Under the pieces are notes generated by a model. That model worked only from the letters and a program-made list of their open reading frames with translations. It ran no database searches and had not been told where the DNA came from. 64,000 nt of DNA from Panorpa germanica (taxonomy: Eukaryota > Arthropoda > Insecta > Mecoptera > Panorpidae): positions 1,178,001 through 1,242,000 of the forward strand of contig OY783222.1 of the NCBI GenBank assembly GCA_963678705.1, in the 5' to 3' direction. Positions 12,150-23,884 of the stretch are shown piece after piece. Position 1 is the stretch's first letter. Each line of letters opens with the position of its first letter. The translations under genes were made by a program, and so were the position numbers.

Positions 12150-12867
12150 ATCTAATTGTTACATTTAATCTAAAATTAGGCTCTAAAAAAAGGGAGACCT
12201 TAAGATCACAAAACCAAATAAGACATTAGTTAAAACACTAGACACATCATGATTGCTCTCCCTTATTCAAGTAAAACTATTTCAATTAACGTTTTGTGCT
12301 ACTAGAAAATTCAACCTGCATCGACTACACCAATGCATCAAAGTTAATTGAGGGCAAACGACCACTCTTACGATTGATGTACTATGCAACATACAAATGT
12401 ACGAAATGCATATGCCTTGTACCAATGTTACCCGGTACTAGTGTACTCATATTCATACACCAAGATAGTTTCGTACCAAAGAATTTTTACTATTTAATTC
12501 TTAACTTCTTTTTTGTTTCCTTTTTTATTTTATGGGATTGTTTATATTTAATATCTTTTTAATATACCAAATGTGTTTTTTATCACTATTATGATTTTAG
12601 ATTTTTTATTATGGATCATTTAAATTGATTACTATCTATTAAGATATATTTAATTCTCTATAATTAACGTAATGGTTTAAATGTTTTATTTACGTATATT
12701 TTACCGCACTTTTTCATATTAACAGGAAATCTATTTACGTAATAAATGGAAATATGTTTTTCAGTTGAAAATTAATCATAAAAATTACTTTATTACTTTC
12801 AGGTGCATAAATATAATATTTTGTAGTTGTAATTAATTTGAAAGCCTGTCTATTTTAGATACTAGGC
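12150..12867. other. unassigned AT-rich region
   Basis: No shared repeat or credible gene seen. AAAGGGAGA near 12189 and TCTCCCTTA near 12257 are complementary and about 70 bp apart. Confidence 0.5.
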
Positions 12868-13245
12868 TTATAACCATCTTTTCTTGTTGCTTTTGGTTAT
12901 GTTTACATCAAACGTCAAACTAGGAATGTTAAAACAAGTCCGTATATATTTTTGATATGAACATAACATCTTTAAGGAAGACATTTCATTAAGTAACTCT
13001 TTAAATTGATGCCTGTTGATACATTGACGCGTCCGAGGACAATAACATACGAATGCCAAGTTACAGAAACAAAATATAGTCAACAAACGAACGGCATGGG
13101 CAATGGGTATGTTTTGTTCTGGTAGATCACCGTACCACTGTAGCAAGCACCGTGCGCGAGATGACACGAGATGAGCCTCGCAGCATCCAGCATCGACATA
13201 CACCGTCGGTACACAATGTGAGGAGTGACCTAAAGACTGGCACAT
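12868..13245 (-). other. unassigned 125-codon open frame in a GC-richer island
   Basis: An open frame of 125 codons read leftwards from an ATG at 13245. The first 80 or so codons are clearly GC-richer than the surroundings and cysteine-rich. The C-terminal third is AT-rich and basic (it ends TKSNKKRWL). I recognise no domain, signal peptide or membrane segment. It could be a fragment of a real exon, a transposon remnant or chance. No splice signals or promoter were identified that would decide this. Confidence 0.2.
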
Positions 13246-13507
13246 TAGCTACATGTTAACAGGCCAGTTGTATTGATGGTCATTGTTATCATAGGTCATA
13301 CGTCAGAATTGTACAATTTAAAACAGTGACGTCGAAATATTTCTTCAATAATGGGGTAACATTGCTAAATAAATATTAATACGAATATTTTTAGAAAATG
13401 ATTCGGTGCCTGAAGACAAAAATTCGTTAAGTCGTAATCTTAAAAAGATAACAGTTTTCGAAATATCGATGTATGTTGACATTTTCTTAAATGAAAAAAA
13501 AAACACA
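13246..13507. other. unassigned spacer
   Basis: Short AT-rich stretch between the open frame and the family B copy; nothing recognised. Confidence 0.5.
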
Positions 13508-14014
13508 CATCACAAAAAAGTAACATTGCGGTGCCACTCATAACTCATCACTGGATTTTCTGAAATCGAAAAACCAAAATGATTTCATTAGTTGATAAGT
13601 TTCTGCAGGTAACTCTGTCTAAGTTTTTTCCTTTTAATAGATTTTTCAATTTTTTACAGCACTTAGAAGCTAAAGTACCGATTTCTCTTGAAAAAAATCA
13701 GAAACTCTGTTATTTTAAAATACGTTATAATTTTAAAAATAAAAACAACTCGACCTTGTTACCTTGGCACTTATCTAAAGAAAGAGTGTGCAAAATTTCA
13801 AAAGGATCGGTCCAGTAGATTTTGAGCTAGAGAGGACACTAACTCTGAAAAAGTTTACAAGTTTCAAAGAAAGACGAAACCAGACCAGAGAGGTGAAGAC
13901 TTAAAACTCTATATCTTCGACAGTTTTACTCCAATCGACTTCAAATTTCCACACAATAAACAACACACAATAAATAAATTTAAAAAAAATTAAAAAAAGT
14001 TGAAACCTCCAGAG
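13508..14014 (+). mobile_element. family B element, copy 1 (partial)
   Basis: About 500 bp aligning with the full copy at 50958-51593. It contains GTGCCACTCATAACTCATCA, the CTGCAGGTAAC block, AAGAGTGTGCAAAATTTC, GTCCAGTAGATTTTGAGC and CTATATCTTCGACAGTTTTAC, and ends near GTTGAAACCTCC. The left roughly 170 bp of the full element, including its TIR, are absent, and the right end has lost the CCCCCC-TTAA terminus. Short frames inside are not conserved between copies. Confidence 0.75.
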
Positions 14015-14516
14015 ACAAAATTAATATATATAGCAATTGCCCCCACCAGATTTTCAACACCTACGCCTATGCTCTAACACCACTACATTACATCTACTCA
14101 CACATCATCAACTTCTACATGTTCATTTTATGAATTTATAAATAGAGGTTACAGATATAATTAAATTACTCTTAACTATTATCAAGTTAAAACTCAATTG
14201 AGGTTTCATATTATAAGTACATTTTTATATATATCTTCATCTCGTGTTTAAGAATATGAAATATACCCAATGCAGACAACAGATTGTCTATTATCTGTCT
14301 ATTATCTATTATCAGTGAACACATTATTAACCCCACCCAAGAATTCATAAAATGGTTGCAATAGTCCTGTAAGATTTCAAAGAAGCAAATTTATGTCCTT
14401 AAGATTTTTTGTTTGGTTAATGCAACCAAAGCTTAAAATACAAATACAAAAAATTCAAATTGAAATACAAAACAAAGCAACAAGTGTCAAACATGCGCAG
14501 TCCCAACACCAAAAGA
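14015..14516. other. unassigned spacer
   Basis: AT-rich, with a CTATTATCTGTCTATTATC duplication around 14287-14310. No gene or shared repeat recognised. Confidence 0.5.
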
Positions 14517-14718
14517 CAGTGATTTCCAAACTGTGGGATATGGCACTTAAGGTGCACGGGAGGTAATAATGTTCAATATCGACAGCAATCTAATTCCCTA
14601 CCTAAAACTTATATTTAACTAAAAATCACCGAATATATTAAGAGAGAGGGCAAGATAATGAAGGGGAAGAGGACAGTACTACTTTTATCTGTAGCTAAGT
14701 CAAGTTTGAAAACCACTG
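14517..14718. mobile_element. hAT-like MITE
   Basis: A 202-bp element with inverted ends: CAGTGATTTCCAAACT at the left, and at the right the complement of CAGTGGTTTTCAAACT (14 of 16 identical). The CAGTG(G)TT(C/T)(T)CAAACT terminus is a well-known hAT-superfamily form. The 8 bp on each side, CCAAAAGA and AAAAATTT, no longer match well, consistent with an old insertion. It has no coding capacity. Confidence 0.65.
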
Positions 14719-15012
14719 AAAAATTTAAAAAATCACTCACCGAGCTCATTGTCATGATCTGAACTCTGATATTAATTTACCATATCATACTGTATCAAAG
14801 CTCCAATCTTCGCCTTCTTAAGGAGATCCTGTTCAATAGCCTTTGTTGATATATATTAACCCTTAGAACTTAGCAGTCTCGCTTGTAGTAGACTTGTTAA
14901 TGTTCTATAAGAATAAAAACAATTGTATATTAAAACTAAAGAAAATATTTCTTTCCAAAATATAATATAAGTAAATAGTAAAAGCAATCATATTCTTGTT
15001 TTAAACAAAAAT
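14719..15012. other. unassigned spacer
   Basis: AT-rich spacer before the tandem array; nothing recognised. Confidence 0.5.
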
Positions 15013-15835
15013 AACAGACGTACGAGTCGAATTATTAACAATAGACAGTACAGAAACTTACATTTTAACTTCTCCAAGTGTCTGGAGCTCCAGGTGCAGC
15101 GGTGAACACCGAGGACCACCGCGGAGATTCACAAATATGTCATAACCTACAAACCAGATGAATATATTGTTAATGATACTAATTTATAAATAAAATGCAC
15201 TGGTTTGTTGAAATTCATTTGTAATATTGTTCAATTAACCAATGCAAGCTAACAAATGAAATACATTTGTTTTACAAAACTACTACACAGACACACGACA
15301 AGGAGATTCACAACATGATGTACCAATTCCAAATTCCAAAATAATTAAAATAATAAGACAAGATGATAACATGAACTAACATAATGATTTTAAATAAGAA
15401 CGACAAACATATTATTTCAATAAATACGCAATAGACAAGTAGAATAACTTACATTTTGACGTCTCCAAGCGTATGGAGCCCCAGGTGCAACGCTGAACAC
15501 AAGGACTCGGCGATCCAGACTTGTCATAACTTGCAAACCAAATATAATACAAGTAAATAAAATGCACTGGTTTATTAAAATTCATTTGTAATATTGTTCT
15601 ATTAACCAAGGTATCAAAAAAATGAAATACATTGCTTTATAAAACTCCTACACTACACGAAGATTCAGAAACATGTCATAACCTGCAAACCGGCAGAACC
15701 ATATAATGCTAATTACACTACTTGATTAATAAAATGCAAGAGATTATTACAATTAATTTGTTATGTTATTCTGTTAACAGAGTTATGCAAAATATAAAAT
15801 ACATTTGCTTTAAAAGATTCAATCACCTAATAAAC
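15013..15835 (+). repeat. degenerate tandem array with GC-rich head segment
   Basis: Related units follow one another. A GC-richer head (ACTTACATTTTRACKTCTCC followed by GGAGCYCCAGGTGCARCG) occurs at about 15056 and 15449. A body (GTCATAACYTGCAAACC, then AAAATGCACTGGTTTRTT, then ATTTGTAATATTGTTC) occurs near 15140, 15519 and 15672, and a reduced piece (GAGATTCACAACATG) near 15302. The head-to-head period is about 393 bp and the body spacing varies from 150 to 380 bp, so the array has lost or gained segments. It could be decayed satellite DNA or tandem copies of a small element. Confidence 0.65.
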
Positions 15836-16856
15836 TTCATGTTGAAACATGATTACTGTACTGCGTAGTAAGGTGCACATTAATTTCTCAAAAATTATGA
15901 CTTTTACGTAATATAACAAATAAACAATAACTAATTATTAATAAAGAAAGTATTTAACATACTTAAGTTATTTCTAAACATTGACAATAGATATTTTCAT
16001 TTAAAACTTACTTTTTCTGTGGATATTTATAAACGTTTTCTATCACCTGTCATTGTTGCATTACATAGAAGTGCAATATGAATATGTAGATACGACCGGG
16101 CTGTCAACTATAGACACGGGGCCAGTAACACATTGTAGGTGTAGCCATTTTAAAACGCGCTAAATTCAAATGGTTACTAATTCAAAATATTTTTATATTA
16201 TTGCGTAAATAATATATTATTATTATTTTAAAATTATTATATTTATTATTTTATTATTATTCATGTAAAATATTATATTAAAGTAAGGTTACATAGTTGT
16301 TTTGTGAGCTTCTAGCTAAAAAACTGTCATGTAGTGTAACCTTAACATATAGAATAGTAATTGTTACGCAGTGTGCAAGATTTAAGGTGCTTTAACACCA
16401 TACTTTTGTAATTCAAAATGGACGACAACTACAACAATTCGAAATGATTTGTGGAGATGAAGATGAAGAATAAAATACAAGTAAAAATAATTGAAGCTCT
16501 ACCGCATGAGAAATTATTATTCAAATAACAATTTCTCATCTAATATCAATAACTGCAATAAGTTAAAGAGTTATATCAATTTTTCAGTTGCATTTAATAA
16601 GTTTTTGTTTTAATAAAAATAGAAGGAAATAAATAAACATAGTTGAAATGATTGATGTATCACTATTAATTATAAACGGTCAGATTTAACAGTTGATCGA
16701 TTACAATTGTTGGTTTAAACTTGTATGATAGATGGCATCGTAGTAACTTTAGTCTAGAAGTTATTTATTAAAGGCTCAGTGCCAGATTGAATTGAATGGG
16801 CTACATGGATGTAGCAATATAGAGACCAGACTGCAGATATTGCAGAGATGGCAAAT
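15836..16856. other. unassigned AT-rich region
   Basis: No gene recognised. A TTATTATTATTTTA-type low-complexity stretch lies at 16200-16265. Confidence 0.5.
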
Positions 16857-17131
16857 CCAGGTACTTCTATCTTCCTATTTAAGGTCGTATGGAAAGCATT
16901 GGACGCAACCTAGTAAACATTTGGTGAAATAGAATGGAGAGGTGAAGTTCTAGTCACTCGTACATTTCAAATTCTAACGTTTTATAAGTTGGAGCAACAC
17001 ACAGAAAATCAATTTTAGTTCAAATTGATTCTCTACCTGTCACAGGAGTCGCTTTTATTCAACAGTGAGCAGTCGTTGCGCCGTCTGTAGCTCATAAAAG
17101 AGACATTGCCTATGAACGACTGAGTAGAAAA
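16857..17131 (-). mobile_element. family G/F element, truncated copy
   Basis: The segment 16908-17131 is the reverse complement of about 57460-57680 (family F body). Shared blocks include CATTTGGTGAAATAGAATG, GAAGTTCTAGTCACTCGTAC, CCTGTCACAGGAGTCGCTTT, GTCTGTAGCTCATAAAAGAG and CATTGCCTATGAACGACTG. An end-like CCAGGTA at 16857 sits where the family G terminus would be expected. The opposite end is missing, because sequence beyond 17131 does not match. Confidence 0.7.
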
Positions 17132-17214
17132 CAAACAAAAAGCCAGAATATCAATCTTGAAAATTAGATTATCAGATGTAAGGGTGTTTCCTCAGAATTC
17201 TGAGAAGACAGTGT

Positions 17215-17475
17215 GATTTTTAGAAGGAACAAAAGCGTATGATTTAGGATGAAAAAGGGAACGATATTTAGAATGTCTAAGCTAGAAAGGGAGATGTTGG
17301 AGCACGTAAGAGGAGAAATTCAGAACTGTCAGTGAAAAGGGGGTAGAAGATCCGCTAAGACGAGACAAGAAGAAAGAAGGTTGATGGTGAAGGTACAGAG
17401 AAGAACGCAGGAGAAAGAGGAAAAGGAAGAAAGGAAGTAGAAGACCGAAATAGTAACACGGGAGTTGGGCAATTT
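17215..17475 (+). repeat. purine-rich strand-asymmetric tract
   Basis: About 260 bp in which the + strand is strongly A+G (AGAAGAAAGAAGG, GAGGAAAAGGAAGAAAGG and similar). All frames contain stops, so it does not read as a lysine/glutamate-rich protein. A tract of the same character lies at 46685-46905, and part of this one (TTTAGGATGAAAAAGGGAAC) resembles 7321-7341. Confidence 0.5.
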
Positions 17476-18421
17476 TAGTTTTTTATTTATAATTTTTAGT
17501 TCAGGCAATTATTTGGGAGAAATTGGGGAAATATAGAAGTCTAACTTAAAAGTAATACGAAAGTAAAAGGCCGCTCATAAATTTCTTTCTACATAGTGCC
17601 CCACAAAGTTCAATCCAGATCTGATTATAACATGAATACAACCTTCAGAAATCGGCCACGTTAAGTACTAAACTTTCAAATGGTGACAAATTTTATGCAA
17701 TTCCAGCAGACGCAGACGCATCAAATTAAACATAATTTACGAATGGATTTTTACATATATACCGCATAATTAATACTAGAAATAGTAGAGTCTTAAACAT
17801 GTCAGACCTATCAAAGATAAAAGAGAAACGATTATCTAAAATCAATTTGTACAACAGTTATCTCGTTATTAGAATTCTATAAAAGTATCGAATGCGTTGA
17901 CCTTTTGAACTCGCTTCAGCAACGCAGTCCTACTGCGAGAAAGGTTAATTAACAATTACAGATTCTTTTTATATTTTGAAATGCATATAATCAGCGATTG
18001 AATAAATAATATGTAATTGATTTAACACGATGGGCTCCATTTAAAAAGGGAAATTAATTGATTCGAGTACGCTCGATCGACGTGTGAATGGCTGCTAGAG
18101 ATGGTTATGTGGCTAGAGTATACATGAATGAAAAACGATGGAATGATCTCAAGTACTGCGTAATGATGTTAGTCTTATGGTAAGCGTCCACTAGGCAGCA
18201 TCATCGACACCACTGTGAACAAGGGTTGCTTTTGGAACAATCTATAGCTCTAACTAAGACAAGAAAAGAAACCAATTTTGCGAATAAGTGCAACCTTCTT
18301 TCAGTAGGGGTGTATTGAAGAATTTGTACTTGAATGTTAATCAATACACCATTATCAATATCTGCATTCCTTGCATCCATATTCATGAGAGACGAAATCG
18401 ATAGAGATATGTAACACAGCA
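17476..18421. other. unassigned region
   Basis: AT-rich to intermediate sequence without a credible gene or shared repeat. The LINE poly(A) end marks its right edge. Confidence 0.5.
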
Positions 18422-18830
18422 CTTTTTTTATTATAGAATTTAAGGCGATTCCAACAACATGATCATATTCGCCAAAAATTAAATTTGGTTTATTATACTT
18501 ATATCATTAAGGAATTCCAGCACTTTTTCAATTTTTTCTGTATTGTTTGAAAGTATGTCCTTTAGTTCACCCCTGATGTTGCGTTTTATTCTTTGTGTTT
18601 GATATTGTGGGCAGGTTATTAGTAGATGATGGACTGTTATTTGCGTCTGACAGTTGCTGCACTGCGGAGCACTGTTGTTTTACTGATTAGATGTTGATGC
18701 CTCAATGTCGTATGTCCTGTTCTTAGTCTGTAGATGGTCTTTTCGAATTGTTTATTGCTGTGATAAGAAGTTTCCCATTTGTTTATATTTTCCTTAATTA
18801 ATCTCAATTTGTTGTTACGTTGTCATTTTA
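18422..18830 (-). mobile_element. 5'-truncated LINE: ORF2 C-terminus with 3' UTR and poly(A)
   Basis: Read on the minus strand, the first part encodes NKWETSYHSNKQFEKTIYRL and RTGHTTLRHQHLISKTT. After a one-base frameshift near 18675 it continues with PQCSNCQTQITVHHLLITCP and QYQTQRIKRNIRGELKDIL, reaching FLNDISIINQI and a stop at 18479-18481. The RLRTGHT motif, the CxxC...HHLL..CP knuckle and the short tail after it are the conserved end of ORF2 in I/R1/Jockey-group non-LTR retrotransposons, just downstream of RNase H. A short 3' UTR with complementary GGCG and CGCC and an A-rich tail (ATAATAAAAAAAG) follows. The 5' end is lost, as is usual for target-primed reverse transcription. It is a pseudogene because of the frameshift and truncation. 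Confidence 0.85.
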
Positions 18831-18871
18831 TTACGTTTATACACTTTTATTACCTTCGATACAGTGGTATT

Positions 18872-18976
18872 TTGATAAACATTAGAGTAAAAGTCATCTC
18901 ATGATAAAGTTTGCTAATGCTTCCAACTGTAAAACTCGGCGTCATCACAAGCAGTCTCTTCCAGTGTGAGAGAAGC
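18872..18976 (+). repeat. family I repeat, copy 1
   Basis: About 105 bp shared with 62209-62308. Common blocks are TTGATAAACATTARAGTA, TCTCATGRTAAAGT and CTTCCASTGTGAGA. It starts about 40 bp beyond the 5' break of the LINE fragment, but the second copy has no LINE beside it. The family is unknown. Confidence 0.55.
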
Positions 18977-19430
18977 CTAATAATACGATTCTTTCATGAG
19001 AATAATATCTTTCAATATACAAAATAATATTTATGATATAGATATGTTTTATGTTAGTGATTGTACAATATTACTTGTTGCTTGTTCATGTTTGAAGTTT
19101 GATGGATTCATTTTTTCAAAGTATGGGGATAATTTATCAATTCTTTAACAAGTAGAATGCCTGAACTTCATCTAGAGTGCTAGAGTGGCTGGAGAACTTC
19201 AACTGGAAATAAATGGGGAGCTCTAGAGCTGTCTCAATCTATAGTAAATTGTTTTTCTTATATTAATAATATTACTTCGTCTGGTTTTACTATATTTTGT
19301 TTTTATTTTATATGGTTTTAATGTTGTATGTTTGTTTGTATCATACATATGTTATTACATACTTAATTCATCGTATATGATATTTGATATAACGATAAAA
19401 TCGTAATGGATTTAATTCAATTCAATTTTT
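18977..19430. other. unassigned spacer
   Basis: AT-rich; short CTAGAG repeats near 19170-19230. No gene recognised. Confidence 0.5.
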
Positions 19431-19929
19431 CACTGTTATGATATTTAATTTACTGTTTTTTATTTAATATTGTAATCTAGATTTCAGGTTTTCGTTTAAG
19501 CATTCCTTTTCAAATTTGTGTTTTAATTTAAGTTTAGTTAATTTAGTTGGTGCGTATGCATCGTTAATAATATAAATTTTGACAGTTCAACCTAAAATTG
19601 CATGTGAAATAATTAAAATTGCTATTTTTAATAACAATTTGAAATAGAAATTGTTTTCACTTCTATATTTTTCGAAAACTGACATTAAACTTCTTTTGAA
19701 AGTAAATCCTACTGCATTTTGACAGATTGTCACATTTTGGAGGTTACAATATAATATAGTTTTTCTTAATTTAATATTTTTAATGTAAAACATTGGACCT
19801 TGTAAGGTTCTAAAAAAATTAAGAAAACTTAAAAAATAAATTAAATTAAAAAAACGCCTATTGCCATATGCTAAACAATTTAAATTAAATACAAAATACA
19901 AAATAAAATTAAAGCAGTGAGTAGGAATG
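19431..19929 (+). mobile_element. family A MITE, copy 3
   Basis: Follows copy 1 through almost its full length and ends in CAGTGAGTAGGAATG, one base different from the 15-bp TIR of copy 1. Both are then followed by (G/A)TACTTAA. The left TIR is eroded: only CACTGTTATGATATTTAATT remains. Reading its long minus-strand open frame as a gene would be wrong, since copies 1 and 2 interrupt it. Confidence 0.8.
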
Positions 19930-21467
19930 ATACTTAAGTTTAATTAAAACACATTTGGAAAAATATATATTTTCTTTGGTCTTATTTTGTATTTTCTTTT
20001 TTTCTTGGAAGTCGAATTTTAGATTAAATGTGACGTCAGAAAATTGCAACACAAGCCCTCCTGCCCCTCTTTCTATTCTTTAAAGCTGCAACAATTTTTT
20101 AAACGATCTGCAATCTTTCCCGAATTACGAGTATTTCAACACATTCTACAGTGTGGTTATAGAAAGTACTGATGTAGATGACAAGTTCGAAGATCAATAA
20201 AGTTGTTTCCGATTAAATATAAACGGAGATAACAATAAATATATTAATCCTGTAATATTACTAAATAATATATTAATTTGCATTGTGTTTCTCTTTCTAA
20301 TGGTATATGAAATAGAGCGAGAAAGAATAGAATGCGCCAAACCTTAGCGACACTCGTATATTTTGTTGTAGTAAACTAAACAACAAACAAGACTTGCAAC
20401 ATTATATTTATGTTATGTTATTACATTTTAAAACCAAGATTTATTGTTATGTGAATATAAGTATGTCATAGTTAGAAGAAAGTTCAAAGATTATGCTGAC
20501 ATCTCCAAGAACCTGAAGACAAATCCTCACACAGCTTCCAATAGTACAGCGCATACCGCATCCGTGTGTGATGTATGGTATTACATTGTATGTTGGATTA
20601 TTACTGACGAAATATGGAACTCATTTTTAAAGTAGGTGGATTAAGAAAATTATAAATTTACTACCGCATCACTCTTTAACAGTCCCATTCACCCCCACCG
20701 CTGGATTTAATTTTGTCTAACATTTTAATAATATTTTTACCCCGAAATTTTTCTACTACAGAGATTGGATTCTACCTGTTTATAAAGCAGTTAAATAATT
20801 GCACAATATTTATGCATATTATTAACAAATGTCATAATTAAAAATTGTGTGTTAAGTGAACATAGATTTCAAGTGGCATTTAACTGATTTTAGATGGTTT
20901 GTTTTTAGATTTATAGCATTGTCCACTCATAAATCATTGATGCATAAATTAAAAAATTAGCTGAAAATGTTTGTATCATAAATTAGTTTTGTAACTGTCG
21001 GCTGCCAGTTTATTGCTGGTTGTTGTTTCGTAGTTGGTAGCCATGCATCACTGAGATTTATCATCAGAAGCGGTTTATTTTGAGATAAGAACAAACGGCA
21101 GGTAATAAGTCACTAAATATGAGTACAAAAAAGTACTATTACTAATTTTTATTATTATATATCTTTAGAGCTCGATTTTTCGTTATATTACCTATCTTCA
21201 TCCGCTAGAAACATAAATATTACATTAAATATTTTATTAATTCATCTAAGTTGAGAATTCATATACCTCTCTCGCTTGCTCTTACACAACGAATACATAA
21301 GTGCTTCTCGCTTACTCTTTAGTAGATGCTAACTGAGGAAATGTCTTAAGACAAACTCAACAGTAGCGTGCGCTTTGTGACAGACAATTCAAATCTAATT
21401 TTGCATTGCAATTACGTACAAAAGTATGTATATTTATATTGATTATATTTTATTTATTTTTTCAAAC
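19930..21467. other. unassigned region
   Basis: No credible gene or shared repeat. The short frame at 20444-20635 has no recognisable features. Confidence 0.5.
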
Positions 21468-21532
21468 AGGCCCACGGAATACTGTCATACCTCTATGTGA
21501 CCCACGGATAACAAAAGTTTGGAGACCCCCTG
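21468..21532 (-). mobile_element. solo hAT terminus
   Basis: On the minus strand it reads CAGGGGGTCTCCAAACTTTT followed by a GTGGGTCACATAGAG segment. CAGGGGTCTCCAAACTTTT is a classic hAT (Charlie-like) end, and GTGGGTCAC is common just inside it. No matching opposite end was found, so this is a truncated or solo end. Confidence 0.5.
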
Positions 21533-22098
21533 CTGTAGAGCTATAATTATCTCTCTTATTATAATCTCTTAACACTTTTCTTCTTTTTTACGTAATCTTA
21601 ATCCTCATAACCCCCATTATGTTCGGAAGCAGAAGCTAACCTTTACAACAAAAACTAAATTCACAATCGCAGAACATTTTAAATATAGAATAAAGTTCAG
21701 TTGGAGCTCAAGATCACACACTTAAAAAAAACTATACAATTAAAGTAGAATCCTGTGTTTAGTGTTAGTGTATATATTGTATCTAACCTTCTGAAACCTC
21801 ATCTAACCTTTTTTTAACCCCTACGTGACCTTACACATCACATATTGTTATTAAACAGTAAGTTGAGTTCGAGTTCTTGAAAGAGAACTGTTTTACCGAC
21901 ACATCAGTTCTCAGTGTGCTATAGAGTCTTCCCTGTACCGGTTTTCTTCTTTATAAATTCGATGAAAAATAACTTTTGAAAGTAAATAAAGTAATGTAAA
22001 ATATATTTACCAACACAACACACAACACCAGATGAAAATGAGATAGTGGTTTAGAAATTGAACCTTAAAACACAGCGTCAACATCCTACAATGTGAAT
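21533..22098. other. unassigned spacer
   Basis: AT-rich with a CTAACCTTY-rich patch at 21780-21825. No gene recognised. Confidence 0.5.
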
Positions 22099-22530
22099 GG
22101 GCTTGTGTCCTCTAGTTTCTATTTTATTAAATATCTAAATGTTGACGGAGTTATAGCAATTAAAAGTTTGAATTGTAGTTTTAGCGCTAGAAATGGTCGG
22201 CCATTTGTATGACGTGAATGCATTTTAACGTCAGTTATTTGTTGCTGTGGTAATGTTTTGTAGCTGTTGGTAGTCGAAATAATCTAGTCAAGTCAAAGAA
22301 TAATAAGTTTTTATTTTATTTAACCCTGTTAAGGCAGACATAATATTGAAATTTTATTGTTCCTTCAAATAGCTGTATATAATATTTGATATTTTGATAT
22401 ATAAATACATATTGGCAGCGGTTGTGATGTCACATGCAGGTGGAATGTGTATAACGTTGAATTCCTTTAATAATTAAAGAGAAAAAATGACTTTTTTAAT
22501 TGTTAATATCTCCTGAAATATAAGGGGTTG
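22099..22530 (-). mobile_element. family C element, copy 2 (reverse, truncated)
   Basis: Reverse complement of family C. It begins with the terminus GGGCTTGTGTCCTCTAG and carries GTAGTTTTAGCGCTAGAAAT and TATTTAACCCTGTTA. It reaches TCTCCTGAAATATAAGG and then loses similarity, so the far TIR and about 100 bp inside it are missing. Confidence 0.75.
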
Positions 22531-23526
22531 AAATGAAAGGACCTTGCCAATTGATCGTCAAATTTCCTATCGAGCAAATCGAATACACAATTGCTGCTAA
22601 TGCAAAATATAACCTAAGTAGCCGAAAATGTTATAAAATAACAAATAAAAAGGTGTATATATTTTGAACACATCATTAAAATTCAATGGAAGCAAGTCCT
22701 TGTCGTCTTGCAACATGGAAACAAGTGTTTTTGGAACTCCAAACACTTAATAAAATTAAATAACAATAAAATATAAATAAAAATCATACCTATTGTAATG
22801 ATAATCAATGCGGTTCAAGTACAGTCATATAAATAAGCTTTACATAAATTAAACCATCTAAATATACGAGTATAATAAAATCATAAAATATTTACTCCTG
22901 CCAGTATACATTTACAATAAGGTTGATTCCTGAATGTATATTTAAAATTAAGTGATGAAAAAGTAAAATTTATTCTATTGTGTAAATACATCTACAGTAG
23001 TATTTATAAAGTAGGGTTAGTTTTTAGATTATTTATTTGAAAAGTGCTTTTCTTTAGTTACCTAAGTGTGATTTTTGGATTTATTTGTTTTGTATATTGT
23101 AATGTAATTTGTTTTTGAATTATAATATTATGATAATAAAGTATATAAACGATTATTGTTAGAAAAACATACAAGTAAATAAAAAGGTACACATGATAGA
23201 TGAATCGACATCGATTGTAGAGATTGAAGAGATATTTAATACAGATAACGTTATCGTTGCAATATCGATTAAGTGTATTTATATGCAATTTACTTAATAG
23301 AAAATATATAAATATGATTAAAATTTTCAATAGTTTAAGTGATTTTATCTGTTGTGCAGTTATTAAAGCAGGTATTATACATGTAGTATAACATAGATCT
23401 ATGTTGCAATGAGTTTACTACGTTTAGAGTTGATTTTCAAAGCAATGCAAATATGTATTGCTCTTATTATAAAGTAGAACAATAGATAAATTACACTGGA
23501 TAGGAAAACTGGGCAGAACTCTGGAT
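22531..23526. other. unassigned AT-rich region
   Basis: AT-rich DNA without shared repeats. A 90-codon minus-strand frame at 23058-23330 is rich in Ile, Tyr and Leu, as expected of chance AT-rich translation. Confidence 0.5.
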
Positions 23527-23884
23527 CGGGGGGTAGGTTTTAATTTTTTTTTTATTTATTTATATTATTGTACAACATATTAAGCTTCTTGTGTAAAAAT
23601 TTGAAGTCGATTGTAGTAAAACTGTCGGAGATATAGAGTTTTAAGTCTTCACATTTCTGGTCTGCTTTCGTATTACTTTGAAACTTTTAAATGCGGTTTC
23701 TCGCACATAGCTTTTTCAGAGTCGGTGCCCTCTCTAGCTCAAAATCTACTGGACCGATTATTTTGAAATTTTGCGCACTCTTTCTTTACATAAATGCCGA
23801 GGTAACGCTGTCGAGTTTTTAAAAAAAAATTAATTTTAACGTATTTTAAAATAACAAAGTTTCTGATTTTTTTCATGAAAAATC
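23527..23884 (-). mobile_element. family B element, copy 2 (reverse, right half)
   Basis: Starts with GGGGGGTAGGTTTTAA, the complement of the family B right terminus, and runs through CTATATCTCCGACAGTTTTAC, GAGCTAGAGAGGGCACCGAC, AATTTCAAAATAATCGGTCC and CTCGACAGCGTTACCTCGGC (all read on the minus strand). It stops near 23884, so only the right-hand portion is kept. The flanking bases are ATCG rather than TTAA. Confidence 0.75.

Noticed and set aside
19587-19901. 104-codon minus-strand frame as a gene
   Set aside because: It lies inside family A copy 3 and is not maintained in copies 1 and 2.
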